From the NCBI RefSeq assembly GCF_027744825.2, contig NC_071334.1, forward strand, positions 29,784,937-29,848,936: a stretch of DNA of 64,000 nt, read 5' to 3'. The notes below the pieces were generated by a model that ran no database searches, had not been told where the DNA came from, and saw only the letters and a program-made list of their open reading frames with translations. This DNA is from Synchiropus splendidus. Taxonomy: Eukaryota; Chordata; Actinopteri; Syngnathiformes; Callionymidae. The position numbers and the translations under genes were made by a program. The first letter of the stretch is position 1; each line of letters starts with the position of its first letter. Shown here one piece after another: positions 1-13,245 of this stretch.

Positions 1-256
1 TCAATAAAGAAATTTGTACGGAAAATATATTCTTAGAAAATCTTCATTAGGGATGAATTACTTTCATTTACGTCATAGTCTTCCAGCCACCATATAGCTG
101 CATGGTGTTTCAGGGCTCTAGCACAACTTAGAAAACAAACTGCTGTGAAACTCTTGTGAGTCATCGTAATTATCCTGAAAATGCTAACAGCAGCACGGTG
201 ACAGATACAAAGACCCAGTTGGAAGAACCCATTTTATGTTCTGTGGACAGGGGGGC

Positions 257-834
257 CGTCATGATTCCAAGGGAATGGACCCAAGTGCAGGAAGTGTTGG
301 CCAACAGAAGGCACGGGAGACAAGATTAAATTACAAGATTTGATCGAACGAATAAACAATAAACAGACAAATACCAATAATAAGGACGCCGGGAACCAAA
401 ACGTGGACCGGGAACAACACACAGGGAATGGGGAAGAATCTGAAAAACAAGAGAGGCGAATTTGAATTGAAGCCTATAACTGGGAGAACTATAACTGTGA
501 CAGTAAACTGAAAGCGCTTGGTGGTGGGGATACACACGCACACGAGGAATAACCATGTCGAAGATATATAAGTAAAAAGTGGGACTCTAATTAACAGCTC
601 ACGTGCGGACTGAATGGAGTCAGGGAGATCTCGAAAAGGTCAAGGAGGAGAGGGAGAACACTGAAGTCTTGTGAGAGATTACCTTAATGAAGCAAGAAAC
701 TACCATCTGGCAACAGGACCTGGCGCTGACGGGTTCATATCCTTGGGAATGAACGCCAGCTCTGTTGCCCGTGAAGCTGGACAGAAGACAGGAACAGGAA
801 ACAACCAAGAGTAACAAAATAAAAGGACGTGACA
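257..834. repeat. Small TIR repeat, family 1, copy 1
   Basis: This segment aligns along its length with 7475-8050, and the two are nearly identical in length (578 and 576 nt). Shared blocks include CCAAAACGTGGA, a GAGAGGCGAATT/AGAGGCAAATT block, ACCATCTGGCA, and an A-rich right part with ACAGGAAA-type runs. The left end reads GTCAT and the right end GTGACA, so the ends are short inverted repeats of the TGTCAY type, as in non-autonomous DNA transposons. No transposase is visible. The minus-strand reading frames here (for example 234-422 and 620-925) are by-products of purine-rich composition and are not genes. Confidence 0.6.
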
Positions 835-840
835 GGGGCG

Positions 841-3028
841 AGAGATGTTTGAGCAGAGCTGAAAACAAATAGACAAATGTGTGACTTTTTTGTTTTTTGT
901 GGAATTTTGTGCCACCAAATTTCACCCCTATTATCTCTCAATAAGTTGTAGGATTACAATTTATAAATGTTTAATCCTCTGCATTGTTAGCGTCAGCCTG
1001 TTATCATACCACTAGGATAGTTGGCAGAGTTTTCTGAAAAAAGACAAGTTGGAGGCAATTAAACTACAAAGTGTGTCGACATATTACACGTATTACATGT
1101 GACATGTAGTAGCAGAACAGTGAAGAGTGAAATTACATCTCGGGATCATTCTTCCCTCCATATTCCAACATAGCTAAAAATGCAGACTGTGCTGAAGACC
1201 ATGGACACAGGGAGATTTAAAGGTGACAGAATTCATGATCTTTCGATTCAGATGACATTCACCCCCACAACAGCACGCTGACCCACTCTCTGTCAAATCC
1301 TTATATTCCAGCTTTTTCGTCTCACAGGCTCAGATAGCACCTAAACCGTTACCACATGCTACTTTATAGCTGTAGAAGATGTGAAGTCACATGGCTTAGC
1401 ATTCATACAATCATATTTCACCCTAATTACTCCGCGTGCCAACAGTGTGCACTTCTGAATCGGTACTGTTTTAAGAGGCCAAATCCTCTCATGTGAATCC
1501 ATGCTGGACTGTGCCAAGCCCCACGCGTGATCCAAAACCATCAGGGTCATGCTGTTTCAGCTCTAAATGTTATCTCACTCTTGTCTATTAATGTACAGAT
1601 ATGACTCACGAGCATGTGCAACCAGTTAAGTATCTTTACTGCAGCCCTGCTCCGTCCTCAAGAGCATTGTTTCCAGAAAAATGGTTATGTTCCTATTTTG
1701 TGGTTCAAGAAGTTGAAACAGTATGGAGCCAATGTTTTTACAATGAAAAAAATCACTGACAATATGGAACAACGTAGACTATTTATTTGACCTCGGAACA
1801 CAATTCGCCCTTCACTCGATTTTATGAGCTGACGAGGTTCTTCTCACAACTTGGTGCTTGACCCCGGCAACGGCGTCAGTCTCTCAAAGGGGGGTGATGG
1901 AGGTAACTCACATCACTTTCCTTTCACTTGAGACAATGCAGCTAATAAATCCAAGTGACATTAAAAAGACAGAGAAATGTAATTTCAATGTGTCGCTTAA
2001 ACTTGTGGACTTGAGTGAACAGTCAAAAAGTTTTTTTATTTTTTATTATGATGATTATACGTGTCAAACTCTGGACCAAATCTGGCACCTGATAAAATAA
2101 TGTGACCTGTGACATATTTTCTGAGAGCATTTTATCACTGTCCCACATGTGATAAAAAGGAAGTCCATTGCTCCAATTCCACAATGCATTGTAATATCAA
2201 ACTTTAACAGCTTTTCTAAAGCAAATTGGTTAAATTGAACTTTGGAATTTACATTTTGTCAGTTAAGGATTTATAGGAAGATTTATATGAGGCCAATATG
2301 TACAGTAAGATGAAGTTAATAGTGTTAAAGTTAGAGTTTGAAAAGCAGTATTGGGTATAAAAGTTGCATCACCGTTTACAAAGATGCCGGAGATGTACGT
2401 TGTATAATGTCGCCACGTTGGTTGTATTGAAAATTTAAGAAATTGTGTTAATTCAGACTTAGACTTCCTTTAATTGTCATTGCACAAATAAATCACAGCA
2501 GCTAGACCTTGGCAACGAAATGTACATATGTGTAACTCTGTTGTGCTCGATGTGGTCATTGTGGCATAAGTCAACTCCACAGTAATCCTCATACAGTTTA
2601 GGAACTCACCAGGTTGGGCAGTTCTTTGTGCTGACTTCCTCCATTTCTCCAAACGCACTTTGCTGCAAACCAGCAAATACCTGATTTAAATAATATTGTT
2701 TTATTCACTTACCTTATTTTAACTGATGTAGACTGTCAATTTCTGAGGATCTCAATCTGGGCTTCTGCCCTCCATGCAAACATCTCAGTTGCTCTCACTG
2801 TTCAGTGCATGGTGGTGGTTAAGTTGGTCGGGGCGCGATGTCGGTCTATGGTGGTAAGTCATGTTAGACCTGCTGTCACAGAATATCATGCGACAACGTA
2901 AGACAAATGGTAAAGCCTACTTTTAAAAGGGTTGATGACATATATGTTCTTCAGGCGCAGCAGAATTTTGAATTCTTTTTGTGTTTTTTTTTTTTGTGCA
3001 TGCTAGGAAGCACTTTATGTAAAATAAT
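841..3028. other. Intergenic, no gene recognised
   Basis: AT-rich single-copy-looking sequence with no open frame resembling a known protein and no splice-bounded exon I can support. Around 2457-2530 a block with TTTAATTGTCATTGCACA followed by AACGAAATG resembles 3' ends of fish interspersed repeats, but I have no second copy in the window to prove it. Confidence 0.5.
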
Positions 3029-3071
3029 TGGCTGAGTTTGAGGGTGCTTTTTTACGTGTGGGTTTGAATCC
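3029..3071 (+). repeat. tRNA-like A and B boxes, possible SINE head
   Basis: TGGCTGAGTTTGAGG at 3029-3043 fits the RNA polymerase III A-box pattern, and GGTTTGAATCC at 3061-3071 fits the B box. The spacing is what a tRNA-derived promoter needs. No acceptor stem or anticodon arm could be folded convincingly, so this is more likely a decayed tRNA-derived SINE than a tRNA gene. A chance match remains possible. Confidence 0.35.
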
Positions 3072-3075
3072 CATC

Positions 3076-4373
3076 GTCATTAATGCGTGCTTGTAAATCA
3101 TGAGTGGAGAACCAAGATCTTGACCGTGATATACTTACATAGCAGGCAGCATTGAAAAACATGCTCACTGGGTAGCAAGACCAGGGTGGACCCTTGGAAA
3201 ACAGGCTTGGTCCTATAAGATGTTCCATTGGATAAAAGTGTCAACCGCTTGTGACAATAATAATAAGCGTCTGAGCAAGGGAGCTCTCCCTATTTCAGCC
3301 AACCACAGAACGTCCTTTGCATCATAATGCTTCAAATGCTCCACCCCATAAGTACCCACCACACTAATGAGAAACAGGAACCGAAGAGGGACTTACATTG
3401 TTTACTACTCGCTGACAGGGACAAAGGCCTTGATCATTTGCGCTAGATTCTCAGGTTGAGCTCATGGTCCGGCTCACCTTGGGGAGAAAAGGGTAATGTA
3501 TGATGTAACTGACTCACCAAGATGCTTTTGATTTAAAGGCCATTCCTGCGGAACACAAATTTACATCAGGGTGTGGCCAAGAGGGAGACATCATTAAACG
3601 CTTCAAGAGATTTCATACGGTGACCTGTGTGCCAAACGCCTCCTATCTTTGATCCTTCCACCACTGATTCCATTCCTCCTCTTCCATCTCTACCTCATAC
3701 ACACCTCATCATCTTCAAGAGGCTTTTGGCCGCCAGACATGTGGAGGACGCTGCTGCAAGCGAGGTTTCTAGGCAGAACTTTCTCCATTGTTTGGCCGTT
3801 GGGTTCCTATTCAGGGGACACACGTTTTCTCTCTGCAAAGAGGATCAACATCTTGACCTTTCAAAGGACTCTGCGTCCTTTACTGTTTTCCATTCTTCAC
3901 TTCCTGGTATTTAATTTTATGTTTCCCATTCTGCTTGCTCTCTGTAATCTATTTTCCTGTCTTCTCACTCCTTCGCTCCCTTCATCCTCTCTCCCAAGGG
4001 GTCCCCAATGGAATCACCCATTCATTATTACGCGCACCTTTAACTTAATGAATACAATGCTCGGGATCCTTAGCATCACAGATTTATCAAATCCTTTGTC
4101 GCGTTTGTAGTGTGCAAGTCATGTTTCTTTGAGTAGTAAGTGTTTAATGACTCGCCAGCTTTCCACCAAATTTACTTCAGCATTCATCTGGCCCTCTTTT
4201 TTCTTTTATTATGCAAATGAATGACACTACGCCACTGTTGCATCAAGACTAAAATGTTTAGATTTTAGTAAAGCCCCTTAAAAGACAATGCGTTTCAGTC
4301 ACGATGACTTTCTGTGACACCGTTGAAACGCCTATTCCCCAACATGCAACGTGGAAGGCTGTCTTTGTCATCA
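3076..4373. other. Intergenic, no gene recognised
   Basis: Nothing beyond a pyrimidine-rich stretch (about 3630-4010) that produces accidental plus-strand frames of up to 153 codons. These frames are rich in S, F, L and P as expected from CT-rich DNA and match no family I know. Confidence 0.5.
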
Positions 4374-4440
4374 TATGACACAAAAGTCCACTCCCCCAAC
4401 GTCAGTATATTAACCCATGCGAGTGAGGATGGGTTTGAGG
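4374..4440. repeat. Short dispersed repeat, copy 1 of 2
   Basis: About 65 nt here match 44957-45021. Shared anchors are GACACAAAAGTC, CCAACGTCA and AGTG/GGGGATG in the same order and spacing. The family was not identified, and both copies look old. Confidence 0.35.
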
Positions 4441-6885
4441 GACGTAACATTGAACATTTTACCAGTATTTTCGCATGCAACCAACCACAGCCGTGCGAGG
4501 TGAAACGGCTCTTTACAAAGCGAGTTGAACCCAGTGGTGCCAAACCTCTTCTTTCAACCTCTTTTTTTTTTATTGGGATTAATGAAGTTTTCGGATTCTG
4601 ATTCAGGAAAATACTAAAGATGGGCATTGTGTAAAAGTGCAACAATGACTACATGAAAAAAAAAATCCTACTACGAAACTTCAGTGAAGTCAGAATATGG
4701 CAGCACACAGTTTCCTGGCAAGACAACATTTTCACTTGCATTGTCCTTTATACTTTGCCGTTCATGATCATCCCATTCTGAACTTTGTGCCGCTGCCATT
4801 TATGACATTATGTTATTTATAATTCTTTTTATTTTGATCACTATTTTATAATCTTATTTGTTTCTGAATTTTGTGTGAATATTTATAGTATGTGGAAGAA
4901 GAGCGGCATTGTGGTCAGTGATGTGGGTGTGTGTGGGTGTTCAGAGAGTTAAAAAGAATCTATGCTGATCTGATTTTTATGTTCAGTCTGTGCTACATAG
5001 ATAGCTTTGTCCTTGTTCAAACTTTTTTTTTTTTCCCTGAATCCAAAACGCTGCTGTTGGAAACATGATTGATACGCATGTTCCTGCATCGTTAGTGTTC
5101 CTTGCATCATTTAAACAAGAAACTACAAGATTTTGAAACATGAACAATTAGCTGTGTTAAAGCTGCTGGCAAAATAGCCTTTTCCACAAATTAAAATTAG
5201 GCACTGGCACTGATACCGGTTGCTATTAAGAATCATCGGAAAGCTATTATTGGCAGTGCTCAGTTCACCACAGATTGAAGTCTGGAAACTTGATCAACCA
5301 TTTGCTTGTGAAACATCATTTTAGCAAAAAGAGCTAGGTCAGTGAAGTGTATAATGCCCACCTCATCTCTCTATAGGATCTCCTGTGTTTCATTTTGTGG
5401 AGCTATATTCTTCATTTCCCCTCCATTTCTTTTTTTCTGGGATAATTCTAATCATCTGTTTGTGGTTCGGACAGTAACCACAAGCCTTTATTCATCAGCT
5501 TCGCAACCCCGTTCAACAACCAAAGCTGAGATCATGATTCGGACGGGTGGATAGATTATGCGTGGCATGTGCCAAATGTTTCATTAGTGAGTAAACTTTT
5601 GAGAACAGTGAAAGTGGGATATTTTGGTCAAAAAGTGATTCTAGTAATTAAACTCTAATGTAAATGATCCTTGTATGGGCTGCACTTGTATTTACTTGTC
5701 TTTTTCACCTCACAATGACCAGATTAAATTGAGCTAAAGTGTGGTTATACATGCTGTGGACTACAGAATATGTGGGGTTATGTACCTAGGCTAAGATACA
5801 TCATAACATGCTCTAAACATTATACATTATACATGGACAAGCATTGTCATCATAATTTTTTTTTTACAATTTGTATTTGTCAGACAGACAAAAACAAATT
5901 CACCTAAAATCATTTTTTGGACTGAAGTGTACCTTCAAGCAAACAACATCAGATGGTGAAGGTGTGAACATGAGCTCTGGAGCTGCATGTCTTTAGTAGT
6001 TTCTTAAACTAGTCCAGGGCTGAGAGTGTGATAGCGCCAAAGAGGATTGTGGCGGATTTGTCTCCATCTCCTTTCATTTTTCACTTGAGAGAGGATTTGG
6101 AGGAAAGGTTGTCAGAACCTTGCGGTGCGCCTGGTGCAACCAAGTCTTTTTTTTTTTTTGCGATGAATGGAAAAGAAACAATTACTAAACTAATATTTTC
6201 TCGAAAACTCTGACCAGTGGGAGTCACTTCATATTTCCAACACAACAGACACTGTAATTATGTTGGACTGGCGAGTTGTGTGTGTTTTCATGGCCAGATA
6301 TTGTTACCCAAACCACAACATTTGACGTCTGAGCGCTCACTGGCTATAACCACCCAGGCTCAACTTAATGACATGTATAAATGTGATTTACAATTTTATT
6401 TAGAACTGGAGTTTAGAGGATATACTTCATCATCTCTAATCGAAATGGGAGAATGTTAACCGAAATATTCAGCTTCTCAATTTCATTTCTCCGGGCTTCC
6501 ATGGGATTTGCCAAGGAGTTGGTTTTCCCAGCCTGTTCATAATTGGTTGTTTGAATGGTGCAGTAAATCTACAAAAGTTATCTTCATGACAGTTCTCTTT
6601 GTTTGTACTGGTTCTTATTTTCTTCAATAAGTCTTTGGAAAGTCATTCACCCTTTCAGCACTTTGCCCTGTTCTCTGTGTTCCTTAAATGACAGGGGAAC
6701 CTTCAACTTCAACCATTATTGGTTAGTTGTTGGGAGTGACTCAGCAGCCGTTCCGATATGGAGCTTATATACCAAGATCCGTGTTCGCATGCACTAAACT
6801 ACATACATAAATACACGACTGTTGCTGGCTGCCCAACCACACTTCCCCACATTAAACTCAGGCGAATCAATAACAAGTAAAAAAT
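4441..6885. other. Intergenic, no gene recognised
   Basis: AT-rich sequence with short homopolymer runs and no repeat or gene I can name. Confidence 0.5.
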
Positions 6886-7440
6886 ACTGTAATTTCTGGA
6901 CTATAAGCTGCTACTTTTTTCTCGTGGTCTGGACCCTGCAGCTTATACGACATGGCTAATATATGGATTTTTACAGGCTAAAGAATGTCATGCTTCCAAA
7001 ATATTGAGCCTCTTCACATCAAACAGATGAAATCACAGGTGTTTTATTTACCTGAAATTTACTTTTATTTACTGTGTTTGCAGCTTCGCCAGCCGATCTC
7101 CTGGAGGAGTGACGACGAAAAGCAGCAGCTGAAACCGGTTGTGGTGTGGGCTCTTCGGACATGGGGGTGAAAACAACGCATTTTGAGGGCTTTAATGTAA
7201 ATAAAAGATGTAAGGAGTTCATGATTCAAGTTCAGAACATTGTCGAGTTGGTTACATGAGTCAGTCTCCATGCTGGAGCCCATTTTCGAAAGTAGTTTAG
7301 AAGTGATCCTTATGCATATTTAAGGCGGTTGCGTCACTGACCGTTCTACGACACAGACAGCACCACTGCACCCGTGGCTTATAGACCATTGCAGCTCATA
7401 TTTTCCTTCTTAAATTTAGTGAGTGCAGAATATATGACAT
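6886..7440 (+). mobile_element. Small TIR element, family 2, copy A
   Basis: The left end reads ACTGTAATTTCTGGACTATA and the right part contains GTGGCTTATAGACC, an imperfect inverted counterpart. This is the pattern of a widespread fish non-autonomous element whose ends read as 'CCGGACTATAAGCCGC'. The assignment is confirmed inside the window: the reverse complement of 30973-31321 aligns along nearly all of this copy. Shared blocks include CAGCATGGAGACTGACTCAT, GTTCTGAACTTGAATCATGA and CACCTGTGATTTCAT. A partial copy starts at 62755. There is no transposase. The interior around 7080-7170 is absent from copy B. Confidence 0.75.
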
Positions 7441-7474
7441 GTTCAATAAAGTCATCTACCAATCACAATGCTGG

Positions 7475-8050
7475 TGTCATAGTTGGCTCAGGGGAACAGA
7501 CCCAATTGCTTGCTTGAATTAACAGGACACAGAAGGGAAATAAAGAATTAAAGACGTCGGTATCCAAAACGTGGAGCGAGGGAAACACTCAAGGAAGGGG
7601 AAAAACCTAAAAACAGAATAGAGGCAAATTAATATCAAGCCAACAAATGGGGACAACTAAAACCGCACTCGGATACACACACGAGGCCCAAACAACAAAA
7701 AACGCTCGGCAGTGGAGCAATCAAACACGCACGCGGGGAAGAAAAAGCCAACAATAGAAAATAAGACACGGGTAAAAAAAACTCTTGCACAGCGCACAAC
7801 GCGGCTCTAAAAGGCAGGAAACAAACAGGAAAGAGAAAACAAGGAAGCAATAGATAGATTTCAAAAGAGCTCATTTCGAGGAGGACGAGGATCAACCATC
7901 TGGCAGCGCAGACTGGAACGCAGGTGTAGAATACAATGTGGCTTGATAGGACGAGCTCTAGCTGCGCTACCATTAAGCTGGGGGGAACAAAGGAAAAGGA
8001 AAACACAGACAGGAAATAACAAAAGCACAAGAAAAACACGGTACATAACA
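7475..8050. repeat. Small TIR repeat, family 1, copy 2
   Basis: Second copy of the family at 257-834, in the same orientation and of nearly equal length. It opens with TGTCATAGTTGG and ends near ACATAACA. Divergence between copies is high but the order of shared blocks is kept throughout. A related but partial pattern occurs at about 54806-55010. The long minus-strand frame at 7635-8075 is low-complexity translation, not a gene. Confidence 0.6.
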
Positions 8051-8055
8051 GTTGG

Positions 8056-11000
8056 CATTTTATGTTTGTGAACATGAATATTGAAAGAAATCTATGAAGT
8101 TGATTTTATATTACTGAGATGTAGAGTGGTTAAAATAATAATTTAAAAAAACAAAACAAAACAACTTTTGGCGTGGAACCTCTCCTTGCATTTCGGTTTG
8201 CTGCTCTTCATTTTCTGTAAAGCCGCCTTAATTTTGAGTTTTTCCTCCTGCTGTTCATTAGAGCTGAATATATCCAGTGTTGTTGGCGTCCATGTCTGCC
8301 ATCACTTCAGTGGAAGGAGAACAATGAATTCAAGCTTGACAGATGACTAATATGGCTGATTGACGGAGTAAAGAGACGGATGACAGCAAACAATGAACAG
8401 ACAGAGAAAAAAAAAGTCGGGTGGTCTGACATTGATTCATGGCGCTCAGAAGTGTGTCGTCAGAGGGGCTCAAACTGTGTGATGGTCAACTGCAACATGA
8501 CAAGCAGGCTGAGACAATCTTCAGTGCATGTGTCCAACGGGAAGTTGTGCACTCATCTTACCCCACTGTTGAGACTTCACATCCGAAATAAGTGATGCTA
8601 CCAGACACAAAAGGCTACGACCTATGCTGTTGAGGGGAAGTGCCTGATTAACCAACCAGATGATGACATCCTGGTGACATCACCATCGGTGAACCACTCG
8701 ACTGGCTGGGACATCGCTTGGGTGATTGCAATGGTGATTGTGGAAAGATGCCGATTGAAGTCAGCAAGTGGGCGACTGGGTCTGAGTGTATCACAGAGAC
8801 CAGGGTGATAGCAGTTTTTCCAGCTTAACTTAAGTTACATTGTTTTTTTTGTTTTTTGTTTTTTTTATAAAGTAGCAGAAAGCTGCTGTTGCTCATCAAG
8901 TTTAAGCAATGAAGATCTGTCTCCTCCTACTGGTCAGCTGTACTAGTCTGAAGGATTTTGTATGAATGTGTATCAGTGAAGACAATACAATTGCGGTTTG
9001 TGCAGAATCACAAATTTGCCATTTGGTAAACTGGAACTAAAATGCTTCTTAATGTGTTTCCACATGCTCCACAAAGCTGAAGGCTGCAAGAGGCAAATCA
9101 ACAACTCCAACGAAAAGAGTCGAAGAAGTGTTAACACATCCAAACCAACCAGCAACAAACCAGCACGTCATTTTGTGAAGTGTTTACCAAGGCATGCTCT
9201 GACGTCATAGCTGTGACACATGGTTGAGGAACACACAACCTGTATGACTCTCAGCGGCAAGTTAATGTGACAATGTCTGATATGCTTGACATGGAAAAGC
9301 AAGGTTTCCTCCACAATTTTTTGAGACCGTGGTGTAGCACCTCCCACATGGTGATAATGAAAAGGCTAGTTTTTAATGATGAGAAGCAAATCCCTCTACA
9401 ACCTGCAGCCATCCTCACCTCACCCTGAGCAGTGGACGCTTTCTTTTTTTGTGTGTGTGCCTTCAAATAAATTGCTCCCAGGACTGTTGCCTACACTTCC
9501 CGTAGCTAAAAGCGACCCCGTTGCTTACATCTGTACCATGGGACACATCGTTCATTTCCAGATTTAAAAAGCAACGAAACACCCACTGCTCTCACACTGG
9601 AGAAATCGCTTGAATAAGCACGGAACCATCATCCCCATGGAGTGTGGAAGAGTAACATTACTGCCACGTCACAGGAGTGTGGAGAAAAACACGCATCACT
9701 ACTTTTGGTTGAATTTTATTTAGAATGTTTTTTTTAAAGAAACTTGTTGATGCTTCACCTCAGAGGGAAAGAAAGACATTCAGAATGTTTATGTTGCATT
9801 TGTGTCCTGTGATGTGCCAATAATGCAATCCTGAAGTCTTAAAACTGAGAACTGTTACACCCCTACTAGATATAATCGGAGCTGGAGTCATTTGTTTGAA
9901 TTAGCATATATGAACTTTCAAATACTCAAGGGCCTGAATACTCATTGCATGTATTAGTGGGTGGATGTTGCTGGGGAGAAGTAGGGTGGTTGAATGGCAA
10001 CAATGTCTCTGACTCGGTTCTGCATTTACTTTGTTTGTTTGAGTTTTCGCAGCTTAAATGTGTCTGACACATAGAGATGTTACAGTTGAGGTTTACTCTG
10101 AGGTTCTGATTCTCAAGCAATGATGGTACTCTCAGATGGAAGAGTTGTTCTGTTATGTGTCTCCTCCACATCTCCTATGGGGATTTATCGACTGTCCAAC
10201 TGCAATTTTCCCCTGTCATTTTTCCATTCAAATTGCATTGGAGAGAAAACTACTTTGGTTTGAAGTATCTTCAGTATCCACACCCAAGTCCAGCAGGTTT
10301 AAATAAATCCTCCACTGACTTGTAGATGAATGTGTGTCCAGTCACCTCAAGGAGACAACAACATAATACCACATTTTTTTAATCCTGTGCATCAATCCGT
10401 TTCTGCTTCCAACTCCACCTCAGTCGCGCCAGCTGTCAATCTTGACGACAAATGAGCCGTGAATGACCTTTTTGGCTCTGTGACATGGCACAACATGGCA
10501 CCTCAAACGTGTCACGGGGTCCTGACCGTTGCAAGTACGGACAGAAGACGTGGTTAGCCATGAGGAACATGAAAAGATGGCGAGGCAGCCACAGACAAAG
10601 ACGCGTGGGAGACTGTATTTATGTTGAGGAATAAAAGGAAGCATAATGAGCAGGATAATGAGCCCGGGACATCCCAGAACAACACGCAGGCTGGATGCAA
10701 GATATCTGGTTTCTACTCAAGACCGCTGGGGGTTTCCTGATTGAGGAAAGGAAGGAGAGTGGGGGGTGGGAGGCTTGTGCATCCCAAAATTCCTTCTCCT
10801 TGGATCTTTGCACTCTTCCTGTGTTCTCCTCTTTTCATGTTCTATTCTGTGGTTGGGTTTTGTTTTGACAGCTGACTTGTTTTGTTTTTTTATCATTTTT
10901 TTTACATTTTTATTTGCAGATAACAGCTTCTCCTCAGTGGCCGCTGTGATGAACTGGCTCTCAGCTATTGTATATTACGGAGAGATGAGGTCCATCACAC

Positions 11001-12539
11001 GGGTCAGGAAGGTTTAACTACGCATTTTCTGCTTGGAGCAGTGCTTAACAGTCTCTTGCTATGTTTGTCTGTGACCTTCGACCCATCAGCAGGGTTATTA
11101 AATGGATATTCTATGAGCATGCACAGTAAATGTATGGATTAGGTTAGGATATTGCCTAGGTGTTTGAAAGATAGTTTATGCTCTTTAATTCTGCTGAAGT
11201 CCTGTCCATAAAACACAAGGTAGCCTCTGTGCAATATTTTAAACTGTTTTCCTGTTCAATTGAAGAAAATCTCAAATGTCTGAGGTTACGATGACCGTAT
11301 CGACTATCGTCTCGATGCACAAGGTCATGGTTCACATGGTCGAGTGTCTGATGAATGGTTCTCAGTGAGTGCTTATCTATGTCCCTGCAGCTGTCAGTTG
11401 CTGAATAGAAAAACAGGGCAGATAAAAACAAAGCTACACACATTGCATGAGTGAAAATGATGAGTAGGATACATTTGATGTCAGTTGGATAAGATTCTAT
11501 ACATGAGCAATGATGCTTAACTTTGTCTTCCAGATGAGCTGGATGTCACTTCTGTGCTCACAGCTATCTGAGAATCGCTTTATTGTCAGTTTACAATGTG
11601 TTCTCCATATTCATAGTTGATATCACATTTTGATTTTGTCTCATGATCACATTGTATATCTAGGTGAAATGATTTGCAGACTCTCAGCAGTTCTTAATCA
11701 ATAATCTTAATAAACACAAGAGTGGCCATAAATGTTACAATGTTGTGCTTGTAGCATGTTTTTGAACCTTTTCAGAGCATCTGCGGTTATTCTAAAGAAT
11801 GTTCTTGGCAATATCTGTAATGCTGGGTTGTTGTAGTAAACAAGTTGGTTTGAGGAAAGCATTAAATGGCCACTCGTGCAGATAACAACATCTTATCTCT
11901 TAAGTTATATTTAGTTAAATTTCATTGTCGTGACAGCACCAGTTAAAATATATATTTTTATCAGGTTAAGTAATGAGGTAAACCTTGGAATCCAACCATT
12001 AAAAGTAAGATATTCCAACAATTTCCATCGCCTACTTCACATACAACAACTCTGATGAATAAAATTTTTTAACTTTTCATCAGCATGAACATTTCAATGC
12101 ATTGAGATTTAAATAATATGTTAATAGTTGCCAATGACCACATTCAACCTCACCATCAGCAGAAGCACTGAATTAGTGAGTTGTTCATCTCAATGAATGA
12201 CATTTTTAATAGCATTTCTGTATTTGAACAAGAATGAACTAATTTTGGTTACATGGATTACATGCACGAACATACATACTGTATACATGACGGTGGATGT
12301 GTTCCGATGATGAGCAAAATATTTGCCAGGCAAAGTATTTTGTCTTCTTTAAACTTAAATTGGATGTTCAACAGTGTGATCCAATTGCTCTCCTTTATCA
12401 CCCAATGTCCATTTTTCACTTGAATTTAGCTCCTGTTCCCAAAAGCAACACACCCTCACTCCCAAGGTTTCAAATAGCAAACATTTGCATGTCGAGTTTG
12501 GTGTCACTCAGCCTTCTGTGTTGCTATGCTATGTTTACA
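8056..12539. other. Intergenic, one coding-like patch
   Basis: No gene recognised. At 10861-10919 a long T-rich tract ends in CAG, followed by a 92-nt open stretch (10920-11011) that ends at AAG|GT. This mimics an internal exon but encodes nothing I recognise (see findings). The rest is AT-rich sequence without identified repeats. Confidence 0.45.
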
Positions 12540-12555
12540 CATTGGGCTTTCAAAT
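12540..12555. repeat. Target-site duplication, left arm
   Basis: CATTGGGCTTTCAAAT here is matched at 13246-13261 by CATTGGGCATTCAAAT: 15 of 16 bases identical, directly repeated, and flanking the LINE fragment exactly. This is the footprint of target-primed insertion. Confidence 0.85.
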
Positions 12556-13245
12556 CTTCCTCTTCTTCTTCTTTTTCGTCCTTTGGGCTTCTCCCTTCAG
12601 GGGTGGCCTTAGCAGATCATTCTCCTCCATCTCACCCTGCCCTCTGCTCTCTCTTCTCTGAAACCTACAAACCTCATGTCCTCCTTCACTACATCCATAA
12701 ATCTCCTCTTTGACCTTCCTCTCCACCTTCTGCCTAGCAGTTCCAACCTACCGATGTACTGGCTATATCTTCTCTGTACATGTCCAAGCCATCTCAATCT
12801 AGCCTCTCTGACTTTGTCTGCTAAACACCTGACGTGTGCTGTCCCTCTGATCTACTGCTTCCTGATCCTATCCATCCTAGTCACTCCCAGAGTGAACCTC
12901 AGCATCTTCATCTCTGCTACCTCCAGCTCTGCCTCCTGTCTTTTCCTCAGTGCCACTATTTCCAAACCATACAACATTGCTGGCCTCACCATCCTTTTGT
13001 ACACTTTCCCTTTCATCCTTGCCGACACCCTTTTGTCACACATCACACCTGACACATTTCTCCAATGATTCCATCCTGCCTGCACCTGCTTCTTCACCTC
13101 TTTGTCACACTCTCCATCGCCCTGGACAGTTGAGCCTAAGTACTTAAAATCACCACCTTCTTTATCTCTTCATCCTGTAACTTCACCTGTCCACTTGGCT
13201 CCCTCTCATTCACACACATGAACCTTCATTCCTCTCATTTCTACG
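12556..13245 (-). mobile_element. 5'-truncated LINE (non-LTR retrotransposon), C-terminal RT part
   Basis: The minus strand encodes the C-terminal part of a reverse transcriptase of the RTE/L2-like kind common in fish. In order (high to low coordinate) it carries a WNHWRNVSGVMCDKRV-type block, KVYKRMVRPAMLYGLE, a KRQEAELEVAEMKMLRF block, LGVTRMDRIR, then WLGHVQRR and RRFMDVVKEDM. The frame is broken between the two halves by at least one frameshift, so the copy is dead. After the coding end comes a short tail with CCCTGAAGGGAGAAGCCCAA and a GAA-type simple repeat, the normal 3' end of these elements. Only about 690 nt of a multi-kilobase element are present, truncated at 13245 (the 5' side). 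A 16-bp target-site duplication brackets it. Clade assignment is from memory and not certain. Confidence 0.9.

Noticed and set aside
2341..2365. TATAAAAG as a promoter
   Set aside because: An isolated motif in AT-rich DNA with no open frame or other promoter element after it.
3649..4110. 153-codon plus-strand frame
   Set aside because: Low-complexity S/F/L/P translation of a CT-rich tract, with no start context or homologue recognised.
7635..8075. 146-codon hydrophobic minus-strand frame
   Set aside because: Lies inside the family 1 repeat. It arises from A/G-rich composition and is not shared as an open frame with copy 1.
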